Shown piece by piece: positions 16,850 to 21,576 of a DNA stretch of 35,416 nucleotides. Source of the DNA: a virus. Positions within the stretch are counted from its first letter, which is position 1. Each line of letters starts with the position of its first letter. The stretch covers positions 1 to 35,416 of IMG/VR virus record IMGVR_UViG_3300005536_000012; one strand, given 5' to 3'. A model generated the notes under the pieces. It was not told the origin of the DNA. It saw nothing but the letters and a program-made list of their open reading frames with translations, and searched no databases. The position numbers and the translations under genes are program-made.

Positions 16850-17266
16850 ATGCCGCAACGCCCGGTCGTGGTGGTGACCTCGAGGCAGCGCCCGCACGAG
16901 CTCGTGCTGCTGCTCGCCTCCGTCCTGCTCGGCCTGGGCTACCTGCTCACCGTCCCACCACCCCAATCGCTGGCGGCGGTCGTACCCGCATGGCTTGTCA
17001 CCACATGGTCTGTAGGGCTGCTGCTCTCTGGCGCCCTCGGCCTGCTCGGCGCGTTCTGGCGCGGCTCCATCCTCGTCGCGCTGGAGCTCGAGCGGGCCGC
17101 GCTGCTCGTCTCCACCGGAGCGCTGCTACTCATCGGCGGCGCATCGTTCGCGGTGGCCGGCTGGCGCGCCCTGTTCGGCGGCTCGATCATCCTCGCCTGG
17201 GGCGTCGCGAACATCGTCCGCTGCGTCCAGATCGGACAAGACACCCACAAACTCCTCAACCCCTGA
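16850..17266 (+). CDS. Multi-pass membrane protein in the lysis cassette
   Basis: 138 aa from ATG 16850. Hydrophobic segments occur at about 20-38 (LLLASVLLGLGYLLTV), 43-70, 83-102 (ALLVSTGALLLIGGASFAV) and 105-120, so three to four membrane passes are likely, with an Arg-rich N-terminus. Immediate placement after the endolysin makes it a holin or lysis-timing candidate. An alternative is a membrane protein of unrelated function. Confidence 0.72.
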   Translation: MPQRPVVVVTSRQRPHELVLLLASVLLGLGYLLTVPPPQSLAAVVPAWLVTTWSVGLLLSGALGLLGAFWRGSILVALELERAALLVSTGALLLIGGASFAVAGWRALFGGSIILAWGVANIVRCVQIGQDTHKLLNP

Positions 17267-17278
17267 AACGGAGACTCG

Positions 17279-17719
17279 GTGAACAACTGGGTCAGCGCTC
17301 TACTCGGCGGATCCTTCGGTGGCGGGGTCCTCGGAGCGATCGTCGTGCTGGCCCGGCTGTACGCCAACCGAGGCATCGTCAAGGCCACCACCGAGCAACT
17401 CAAGGCGGCCGCCGCCGATCGGCTCTCCGACACCGCCGCGGAGATGGTCCGCCAGATCCGCGAGGACGCCCGGGCCGAGATCGCCCGCGCCCGTGTCGAG
17501 GTCACCCAGGCACGCGATGAAGCCGTCCAAGCCCGCCAGGAAGCGTCTGAGGCCCGCCGAGAGGCGACAGAGGCCAGGCGGGAGGCGATGGACGCCAACC
17601 GTGAGTTTCGCCGCCTGAAGACCGCGATCCTCTCGCCATATGCGACGGTCGAGCGGCTGCGTGAGCTGGTCGGCGATCCCGGTTCGAACGGCACAGCCGC
17701 GGCCGTGGCGCCGCACTAG
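17279..17719 (+). CDS. Membrane-anchored coiled-coil protein of the lysis cassette
   Basis: 146 aa from GTG 17279 (ACGGAG upstream). A single N-terminal hydrophobic segment (about 6-24, with Gly-rich SFGGGVLGAIVVLARL) is followed by a long charged coiled coil at about 35-115 with repeated EARRE units. This single-anchor plus rod shape suits a spanin-like or envelope-spacing role, but actinobacteria do not have Gram-negative spanins, so the function is open. Its stop overlaps the convergent gene on the minus strand. Confidence 0.72.
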   Translation: MNNWVSALLGGSFGGGVLGAIVVLARLYANRGIVKATTEQLKAAAADRLSDTAAEMVRQIREDARAEIARARVEVTQARDEAVQARQEASEARREATEARREAMDANREFRRLKTAILSPYATVERLRELVGDPGSNGTAAAVAPH

Positions 17720-17988
17720 TCGATTGCCGCCAGGTCCGCGCCGGCGGCGAGAAGCAGCTCGCGGGCAGCGTCGTAGTACCACGCCCCCGCGGGTGGGATG
17801 CCATGCGCGAGCAGGTGCGGATCGGTCGTGATGTCGCGCAGCTGGGCCGCGCCTTTGACCAGGTTTTCGCCACCGCCGACCAGCGCCATCGCGTGACGCA
17901 TGACCGTTCCCCGCACGGTGCGGATGGTGTTCTGCTCGCGCTCGCCGTGGTCGCAGATGTCCATAGCCCGGAGAACGTACTCCGACAA
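17716..17988 (-). CDS. Unknown protein encoded antiparallel within the lysis cassette
   Basis: About 90 aa from TTG 17988; ATG 17964 would give 82. The frame stays open upstream to 18003, so a rare ATT start there is also possible. The peptide looks genuine: DICDHGEREQNTIRTVRG, then an amphipathic helix and AGAWYYDAARELLLAAGADL. The opposite strand has no rightward gene here: the upstream gene ends at 17719 and the next starts at 18020. I do not recognise the family. Transcribed against the late genes, it could be a lysogeny-expressed protein. Confidence 0.65.
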   Translation of the reverse strand: MSEYVLRAMDICDHGEREQNTIRTVRGTVMRHAMALVGGGENLVKGAAQLRDITTDPHLLAHGIPPAGAWYYDAARELLLAAGADLAAID

Positions 17989-18019
17989 GTGTTCGAACTC
18001 AATCGTCCGAGGAGGTCAG

Positions 18020-18196
18020 ATGGACAAGTACGCGAAGGCGGTCGTCGCAGCCACTATCGCCGGGCTCGCCGCGTTGGCGCCCGCGCTCGTCGACGGCAGC
18101 GTCACCGCAACCGAATGGGTCATGGTCGCCGCCGCGTTCTTCGGGGCGCTCAGCCTGACCTGGGCTGTACCCAACGCGCCAAATGGTGGCCGGTAG
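18020..18196 (+). CDS. Holin, two transmembrane helices
   Basis: 58 aa, ATG 18020 with a perfect GGAGG at 18011-18015. Two hydrophobic helices, KAVVAATIAGLAALAPALV (about 6-24) and EWVMVAAAFFGALSLTWAV (about 32-50), are joined by a short polar turn (DGSVTAT). This matches the small holins of Streptomyces and related phages, which permeabilise the membrane and release the endolysin. Confidence 0.82.
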   Translation: MDKYAKAVVAATIAGLAALAPALVDGSVTATEWVMVAAAFFGALSLTWAVPNAPNGGR

Positions 18197-18198
18197 TC

Positions 18199-18342
18199 AT
18201 GACGCTCAGTTTCTGGCTACTCGTCGCTGCGTTCATCGCGTTTCTGCTCGCGACCCTAGGCGCGGTCATACCGCGGATCAGCCTCGTCCCGCTGGGACTC
18301 GCGCTGTGGGTCCTCGCCACCCTGATCGGAGCGTGGTCGTGA
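18199..18342 (+). CDS. Tiny hydrophobic membrane protein, possible second holin
   Basis: 47 aa from ATG 18199, two bases after the holin stop. Nearly the whole protein is hydrophobic: FWLLVAAFIAFLLATLGAV, a short turn (IPRIS), then LVPLGLALWVLATLIGAW. Pairs of small membrane proteins are common in actinophage lysis cassettes, where one may modulate the other. No antiholin signature can be read from sequence. Confidence 0.65.
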   Translation: MTLSFWLLVAAFIAFLLATLGAVIPRISLVPLGLALWVLATLIGAWS

Positions 18343-18635
18343 CCACATCCGAGATCCACATCCACATCCACGGACTGCCGGACCACACCGCGCAGCTGAA
18401 CAGAATGGAGCAAAACATGGCAACCGCAGTCGAGGTACTCGCCGAGGTCAAGGCCGCCGTGGTCGACATGGCCTCGGACGTCAACGCCAAGCTGGACCAG
18501 CTCATCGCCGAGCTCGGCACTCTGTCCCCGGAGGCGCAGGCCCTCGTGGACGACATCAAGGCTTCCGTCGCGTCGGTCGACGAGCGCGTGGGCGACGCGG
18601 ACGGCAGCGACACCACACCGCCCGTCGAGGGCTAG
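18339..18635 (+). CDS. Small coiled-coil protein of the lysis cassette
   Basis: 98 aa from GTG 18339, overlapping the upstream stop (GTGA). An N-terminal EIHIHIHGLPDHTAQLNRME stretch precedes helical heptads (VLAEVKAAVVDMASDVNAK, LDQLIAELG) and an acidic disordered end. It has no membrane segment. An internal ATG at 18405 is an alternative start. Function unknown; it is probably co-translated with the two small membrane proteins. Confidence 0.68.
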   Translation: MTTSEIHIHIHGLPDHTAQLNRMEQNMATAVEVLAEVKAAVVDMASDVNAKLDQLIAELGTLSPEAQALVDDIKASVASVDERVGDADGSDTTPPVEG

Positions 18636-18668
18636 CTGACCAGGACGGACGCGCGCTAGCCTCGCGTG

Positions 18669-18866
18669 ATGCTGCGCTGTACCTGCTGCGGGCGTTGGAC
18701 GGTCGAGACCGTCACGCTCCTGCGTGGACAGCGCAGGCAGACGTTCTACCGGCTGCGCCGCGACGGCGTCACGTGGGACGAGTACCTAACCCTGGCAGCC
18801 CTTGAGACCGAACTCGACGAGCAAGGCGTGCTCGAGTATCTCGTCGACGTACCCGAGGCCGCGTGA
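18669..18866 (+). CDS. Small CxxC protein at the end of the late operon
   Basis: 65 aa from ATG 18669; a GTG directly before it (18666) is also possible. MLRCTCCGRWTVETVTLL carries a zinc-ribbon-like Cys cluster (residues 4, 6 and 7), followed by a charged region RQTFYRLRRDG and an acidic C-terminal helix. It is the last rightward gene before the control region. No known function. Confidence 0.62.
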   Translation: MLRCTCCGRWTVETVTLLRGQRRQTFYRLRRDGVTWDEYLTLAALETELDEQGVLEYLVDVPEAA

Positions 18867-18880
18867 GGTAACCGCCGCTG

Positions 18881-18976
18881 GTTTCACGGCCGAACAACCC
18901 GGCGACCCGAATGTCCGATTCTTCTATTTCCCGTGAAACGCGTTTTCGGCTTGTTTCCGCAGGTCGTCCGTGAAAC
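18881..18976. repeat. Three copies of the 9-mer CCGTGAAAC
   Basis: GTTTCACGG (18881-18889, inverted), CCGTGAAAC (18931-18939) and CCGTGAAAC (18968-18976) occur within 96 nt in the gap after the late genes. A related CGTTTCACG lies at about 23006-23014. The 9-mer equals one arm of a ParB-type GTTTCACGTGAAAC site. It could be a repressor or partition-like binding site, or chance in part. Confidence 0.5.
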
Positions 18977-18990
18977 ATCAAGATCGCCGA

Positions 18991-19011
18991 ATCGTTCAAG
19001 GTCCGAACGAT
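18991..19011. promoter_or_regulatory. Inverted repeat ATCGTTC-N7-GAACGAT
   Basis: Perfect 7-bp arms around a 7-nt spacer, located between the CCGTGAAAC repeats and the terminator. It may be an operator or a small hairpin. No flanking promoter hexamers are convincing. Confidence 0.45.
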
Positions 19012-19028
19012 CGAAGGACAAAATAAAA

Positions 19029-19063
19029 GCCCCGCCAGCCGGATCTCTCCGGCCAGGCGGGGC
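19029..19063 (-). terminator. Strong intrinsic terminator for the minus-strand operon
   Basis: GCCCCGCC (19029-19036) pairs with GGCGGGGC (19056-19063), and an inner GCCGG/CCGGC stem surrounds a six-base loop. Read on the minus strand, the hairpin is followed at once by TTTTATTTTG, a real U tract. It ends transcription of the leftward genes and could also stop late rightward transcription. Confidence 0.85.
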
Positions 19064-19074
19064 CTCCTTCGTCT

Positions 19075-19329
19075 TCACAGCGGCGTCACAAGGAACGCCA
19101 GGGCGGCGTCGCCCCTCAGGGCCGTGTCGCGCCATTTTTCCACGGGCATGTAGCCGAGCTCGGCGAGCGCCGCGACGATGCGCAGCGGGCCGAGCTTGGT
19201 CATGGCCCGCGGGTCGAGCGGGTTGGGTACCAGCTCGGGTACCGGGATGGTGCGGTCGTCGACGGTCAGCGTGCTCTCCGGGGTGAGCCGGCCCGGGGCG
19301 CTGGTCGTGACGATGGCGATGGTGGGCAT
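19075..19329 (-). CDS. Unknown 84-aa protein, last gene of the minus-strand operon
   Basis: I chose ATG 19329 because the minus strand reads CGGAGACGACC just before it. The N-terminal TIAIVTTSAPGRL and DDRTIPVPELVPNPLDPRAM precede a helical IVAALAELGYMPVEKWRD segment. The last part resembles small phage proteins of unknown function. It ends 12 nt before the terminator. Confidence 0.65.
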   Translation of the reverse strand: MPTIAIVTTSAPGRLTPESTLTVDDRTIPVPELVPNPLDPRAMTKLGPLRIVAALAELGYMPVEKWRDTALRGDAALAFLVTPL

Positions 19330-19420
19330 GGTCGTCTCCGTTCGGGGAACCGTGGTGGTGGGATGCTTGCGGCAGCACCGGGCAGGGCTTCCCTTTGACG
19401 GCACCTGCCCGGTGCGCTCG

Positions 19421-19446
19421 TGGTCCCGGATGGATTCGAACCATCC
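19421..19446 (-). other. tRNA 3'-end-like element (T arm and acceptor), possible attP core
   Basis: The minus strand reads a perfect T arm, GATGG-TTCGAAT-CCATC, then CGGGACCA, that is a 7-base acceptor strand plus an A. No matching 5' acceptor GGTCCCG, D arm or normal anticodon arm is found upstream, so it is not a full tRNA. Phages integrating into tRNA genes carry exactly such 3' segments, which makes this an attP candidate. It lies 4 kb from the recombinase remnant, which weakens the idea. Confidence 0.45.
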
Positions 19447-19747
19447 GCGCGTCTCCCGGCTTGTGGGGTGTGCGTTGCGCCCCTGCGTGACGTTGCGGCC
19501 TGCAGAACCAGGTGCCGGGATTCACCGCCCGGCCGGCTGCCTTTGTCCTCGGTGGCACTCCGCGTCAGGGCCCAAACCTCGCCTCCCTGGCGGCCTCCCT
19601 AGATTCGGCGGGATTCCCTATCCAGACGCAGCCCCGAAGGGCGTTGTCGCTCGTTTCGCCGGAATCGCTAGCCCTCGGCATCCGTGCGGGGCTCCACTAG
19701 GCCTCGTTAACGTCTCGGCCTTTCAGACGTGGCCTGGCGGCCACAGC

Positions 19748-19773
19748 CGGGCTCGGGGGGAAGTCCGAGCCCG
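19748..19773. terminator. Perfect 9-bp hairpin in the non-coding stretch
   Basis: CGGGCTCGG (19748-19756) and CCGAGCCCG (19765-19773) enclose an 8-nt loop. It lies 17 nt downstream (leftward) of the 85-aa minus gene. There is no U tract, so it may be an attenuator, a 3' end stabiliser or part of a larger RNA fold. Confidence 0.5.
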
Positions 19774-19789
19774 ACCTGTTGCGGCCAGG

Positions 19790-20047
19790 TCAGCTCTTGC
19801 GGTTGATCAGCGCGAGCGTGAGCGCCCGCTGGAGCCGCTCAATGTCGGCCCAACTCAGCGGGATGCAGGTCGCGTCTTCGCCGTCGCCGATCTCGAACCA
19901 TCGGCCGGTCTCTTCGTCGTCGCTGTCGCGGACGTTCGTCGACCAGTCGATGTATCGGTCGTCGTCGAAGGCGATGGCGCCGTCGTCCTCGCTGTTGACC
20001 AGGAGCGCGGCGAGGAGCTCGCGTGCAGTGGTGGTGTTGTCGCTCAT
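19790..20047 (-). CDS. Unknown acidic 85-aa protein
   Basis: Start ATG 20047 has GGAAGGGG upstream on the minus strand. The protein is acidic (about 30-60: EDDGAIAFDDDRYIDWS, then DSDDEETGRWFEIGDGED) with an amphipathic C-terminal helix (SWADIERLQRALTLALI). The strong negative charge could mimic DNA or bind a basic partner, but no family is recognised. It is the second gene of the leftward operon. Confidence 0.68.
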   Translation of the reverse strand: MSDNTTTARELLAALLVNSEDDGAIAFDDDRYIDWSTNVRDSDDEETGRWFEIGDGEDATCIPLSWADIERLQRALTLALINRKS

Positions 20048-20089
20048 GGGTGCCCCTTCCAAGGCGTGGGAGCGCTGCCGCGCTCCTTC

Positions 20090-20122
20090 GTGCCCGCGGG
20101 TCCTCTCCGAGGTGCCCGCGGG
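20090..20122. repeat. Direct repeat GTGCCCGCGGG with internal palindromes
   Basis: GTGCCCGCGGG occurs at 20090-20100 and 20112-20122, a 22-bp period (two helical turns). Each copy contains the palindrome CCCGCGGG. It lies between two minus-strand genes and could be an operator pair or a paired RNA element. Confidence 0.5.
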
Positions 20123-20139
20123 CTGTTACGGTGCTTGGT

Positions 20140-20172
20140 GGGGTTGGAATCGTTGTAGGCGTTTCCAACCCC
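20140..20172 (-). terminator. 10-bp hairpin between minus-strand genes
   Basis: GGGGTTGGAA (20140-20149) pairs perfectly with TTCCAACCCC (20163-20172) around a 13-nt loop. It lies 11 nt leftward of the stop of the 73-aa gene. No U tract follows on the minus strand, so partial termination or attenuation is more likely than a full stop. Confidence 0.6.
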
Positions 20173-20182
20173 GTCGTCCTGC

Positions 20183-20404
20183 TCAGCGCGGTTCGAATCC
20201 CGCGAACTCGAACGCCAGCGTGTTGATCGCTTTGGAGCGGTACTGGGCGGCCATCTTGCGGGCGTGCGCCTCGATGTCGAAGCCCTTCATCCCGCTGCAG
20301 ATCTCCACCTCGCGGTGGTAGATGCGCTCGGCCGTCTGGTCGATCTCCTGCCGTCGACAGCTGTAGCAGTCGCGCTTCTTGCAGGTGCACTCGATCTCAT
20401 CCAT
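20183..20404 (-). CDS. Cysteine-rich small protein, first gene of the minus-strand operon
   Basis: I prefer ATG 20404 (73 aa) since GAAGGG lies just upstream on the minus strand; GTG 20428 is in frame but sits inside a hairpin. ECTCKKRDCYSCRRQEID gives four Cys near the N-terminus, likely a small zinc knuckle, followed by a basic helix (GFDIEAHARKMAAQYRSKAI). A nucleic-acid or protein adaptor role is plausible. No family is recognised. Confidence 0.65.
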   Translation of the reverse strand: MDEIECTCKKRDCYSCRRQEIDQTAERIYHREVEICSGMKGFDIEAHARKMAAQYRSKAINTLAFEFAGFEPR

Positions 20405-20424
20405 GTCGATCCCTTCGACATTTG

Positions 20425-20446
20425 CCACCGGAAGGGTTTCCGGTGG
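20425..20446 (-). promoter_or_regulatory. Perfect 9-bp hairpin in front of the first minus-strand gene
   Basis: CCACCGGAA (20425-20433) and TTCCGGTGG (20438-20446) enclose only four bases. The hairpin ends 21 nt before the ATG at 20404 and would lie at the 3' end of the long leader. It could attenuate transcription, gate translation or bind a regulator. Confidence 0.6.
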
Positions 20447-20709
20447 TCACGACCCGGGTCGAAATTCCGGATCGTGATCTTGGTTCTTCTTTGCGGAGAT
20501 CTAGGTTTCTCGGTTCTGGGGGCTTTGTGGCTTTCCTTCGGTTCCATCCGGTCCGCTGCCTGCATCCCTGGCTTTCGCTTCCGGCGCTTCTCGTCTGCGC
20601 TGCCCAGGTTCTGGATCTTGCTCTCGGCTTGCTTCCTTAGGGGCTCTTCACTTGCCGTGTCCCAGTTCGGAGTGGCTCTCCCGCTCTTCAGTTGTTTTCC
20701 TCTGTCATA
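20447..20709 (-). ncRNA. Purine-rich untranslated leader of the minus-strand operon
   Basis: Between a TATAAT-type -10 (20710-20715) and the first gene lies about 260 nt that is strikingly purine-rich on the minus strand and lower in GC than its surroundings. Examples are GAGGAAAACAACTGAAGAGC near the start and CCGAAGGAAAGCCACAAAGC further on. The open frame across it begins upstream of the promoter and shows no coding bias. The low-pyrimidine leader may bind an antitermination factor or act as a regulatory RNA. Confidence 0.5.
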
Positions 20710-20715
20710 ATTATA
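20710..20715 (-). promoter_or_regulatory. -10 box of a leftward promoter
   Basis: The minus strand reads a perfect TATAAT here. No good -35 is present 16-18 bp upstream; the bases there read ATGAAA. The operator palindrome at 20716-20727 lies directly against the -10, in the spacer. This looks like a promoter controlled by a repressor and perhaps needing help for strength. Confidence 0.6.
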
Positions 20716-20727
20716 AGCGCTAGCGCT
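20716..20727. promoter_or_regulatory. Operator palindrome AGCGCTAGCGCT
   Basis: A perfect 12-bp palindrome adjacent to the leftward -10 box. Related sites lie 70 bp away: AGCGCTAACGCT (20786-20797) and AACGCT-GCT-AGCGTT (20792-20806), which abuts the start of the 69-aa HTH gene. Its core GCGCTAGCGC is also the core of the palindrome at 24381-24392. Confidence 0.7.
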
Positions 20728-20785
20728 GCCAATTTCATCACTAAAGGGCAGCGGATTAGCTGTCAAATACCCGACAGAAATCGGC

Positions 20786-20806
20786 AGCGCTAACGCTGCT
20801 AGCGTT
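20786..20806. promoter_or_regulatory. Overlapping operator dyads in front of the HTH gene
   Basis: AGCGCTAACGCT (20786-20797), one change from the 20716 palindrome, overlaps AACGCT-GCT-AGCGTT (20792-20806). They end eight bases before the ATG at 20814, so binding here should block expression of that gene. Together with 20716 they frame a divergent control region. Confidence 0.65.
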
Positions 20807-20813
20807 GAGGGTT

Positions 20814-21023
20814 ATGAGCGAGCGATGGGGCAGCAAGGCAGTAGCGACATACCTGGGCATCAAGCCCTCAACGTGGCGTGCCCTCGTCGCTCAAGGCCGC
20901 GCACCAAAGCCAGACGGCGTCGACGAAGGATTCGGCCGCAACTACTGGCTCAAGACGACCATCGTCACCTGGAATGCCGAGCGCCCCGGCCACGGCGGCA
21001 GGCCACCCAAGCAGAAAGATTGA
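20814..21023 (+). CDS. Small HTH DNA-binding protein (MerR/AlpA/excisionase-like)
   Basis: 69 aa from ATG 20814; a TTG at 20805 is also in frame. WGSKAVATYLGIKPSTWRAL is a compact helix-turn-helix of the AlpA/excisionase type, followed by a wing-like segment (PDGVDEGFGRNYWLKTTIV) and a basic tail. Such proteins act as excisionases or transcription switches. It faces the leftward operon across an operator-rich spacer, so a regulatory role is likely. Confidence 0.75.
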   Translation: MSERWGSKAVATYLGIKPSTWRALVAQGRAPKPDGVDEGFGRNYWLKTTIVTWNAERPGHGGRPPKQKD

Positions 21024-21059
21024 CGGCGGCCAGGGGCGTAGATGTCCTGGCCGCCGTCA
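21021..21059. terminator. 14-bp bidirectional hairpin between convergent genes
   Basis: TGACGGCGGCCAGG (21021-21034) is perfectly complementary to CCTGGCCGCCGTCA (21046-21059) around 11 bases. Its left arm contains the stop codon of the HTH gene, and the right arm lies just before the end of the convergent minus-strand gene. It is well placed to stop transcription from both sides, though no U tract is present. Confidence 0.78.
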
Positions 21060-21064
21060 GCTCA

Positions 21065-21160
21065 TCACCGGTTGCGGTGCCGGGCTTCGAGCGCCTCGAA
21101 GAGCAGCCAGCAGATCGCGATCGTGATCCCGGCGATCAGGAGAAACAGTTCGGGTGTCAT
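21065..21160 (-). CDS. 31-aa single-helix membrane peptide
   Basis: ATG 21160 overlaps the stop of the upstream minus gene (ATGA). The peptide is a single hydrophobic helix (ELFLLIAGITIAICWLLFEA) with a short basic tail (LEARHRNR). The clear membrane pattern and translational coupling support it as real. Function unknown; tiny membrane peptides near phage control genes may alter host envelope physiology or superinfection, which is conjecture. Confidence 0.65.
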   Translation of the reverse strand: MTPELFLLIAGITIAICWLLFEALEARHRNR

Positions 21161-21351
21161 CGCCTTGCCGCCCTGCGTTCGCGGTTGATGCGCAGGCACT
21201 CGTCGCAGGAGTGGCCCGGGCCGAGCAGATCGCGCGGAAGCTCCGCCCCGCACAGGGCGTACCCGTCGCGGGTCTCGTCGTGGTCGGCGATGTGGTGAAC
21301 TCGCCGGCCCCCGTCCAGCTCGCCGAGGTCGGAGCTCGTCGTGTAGGCCAT
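21157..21351 (-). CDS. Small zinc-knuckle-like protein
   Basis: 64 aa from ATG 21351; the minus strand reads GCGGAGGTAGGGC directly upstream, a good ribosome-binding site. VHHIADHDETRDGYALCGAE and GHSCDECLRINRER supply His and Cys residues in a pattern common in small actinophage and actinobacterial proteins with one zinc site. Probably co-transcribed with the 31-aa membrane peptide. Confidence 0.7.
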   Translation of the reverse strand: MAYTTSSDLGELDGGRRVHHIADHDETRDGYALCGAELPRDLLGPGHSCDECLRINRERRAARR

Positions 21352-21423
21352 GCCCTACCTCCGCATTACTGCGCCTGAGGCGGCCGGCTCCGAACGGCAC
21401 GGCCGCCCCTGGCGGGCTCGAGG

Positions 21424-21467
21424 GGCACCGGGCGGGCGGGGGTGCGAACCTCGTCCCGCCCGGTGCC
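21424..21467. promoter_or_regulatory. 13-bp hairpin in the divergent region
   Basis: GGCACCGGGCGGG (21424-21436) and CCCGCCCGGTGCC (21455-21467) are perfectly complementary around an 18-nt loop. It lies 73 nt upstream of the leftward 64-aa gene and 110 nt upstream of the rightward XRE gene. It may be a leader attenuator for the minus-strand genes. Confidence 0.6.
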
Positions 21468-21517
21468 TTGCTGCGACCATAGGGCCGCGTAAATGGGCGG
21501 CGCGGCGTCCGAGAAGA

Positions 21518-21557
21518 CGACATTCTGACGACACGCAGGGCGACATTGTGGCGACAC
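21518..21557 (+). promoter_or_regulatory. Four phased CGACA repeats upstream of the XRE regulator gene
   Basis: CGACA occurs at 21518, 21529, 21541 and 21552, that is at 11, 12 and 11 bp spacing, one helical turn each. Two 17-bp units (CGACATTCTGACGACAC and CGACATTGTGGCGACAC) are 15/17 identical. They end 19 bp before the ATG at 21577. Same-face repeats fit an autoregulated operator for the gene product. Confidence 0.7.
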
Positions 21558-21576
21558 CCACGGTATCGTCTAGCGC

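Larger units (their letters stand above)
19330..19789 (-). other. Structured 460-nt non-coding stretch on the minus-strand operon
   Basis: No convincing gene on either strand; a 37-codon ORF (ATGCCGAGGGCTAGC start on the minus strand) is possible but weak. The stretch holds a tRNA 3'-half-like element near 19421-19446 and several perfect hairpins: CGGGCTCGG/CCGAGCCCG (19748-19773), GTGGCC/GGCCAC (19734-19749 approximately) and ACGTCT/AGACGT near 19711-19731. It lies between two leftward genes, so it would be transcribed as RNA. Confidence 0.5.

Noticed and set aside
19421-19522. Complete minus-strand tRNA
   Set aside because: Only the T arm and 3' acceptor strand are sound. The best 5' acceptor (AATCCCG) pairs at five of seven positions, the total length would be about 102 nt, and no acceptable anticodon arm exists.
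19420-19790. tmRNA on the minus strand
   Set aside because: The length and 3' end looked suggestive, but there is no matching 5' acceptor, no tag reading frame ending in Ala-Ala, and no typical pseudoknot order.
20287-20766. 159-codon minus-strand frame across the purine-rich leader
   Set aside because: Its start lies upstream of the TATAAT box, its second half is a shadow of the Cys-rich gene, and the peptide is low-complexity Arg/Lys/Pro sequence.
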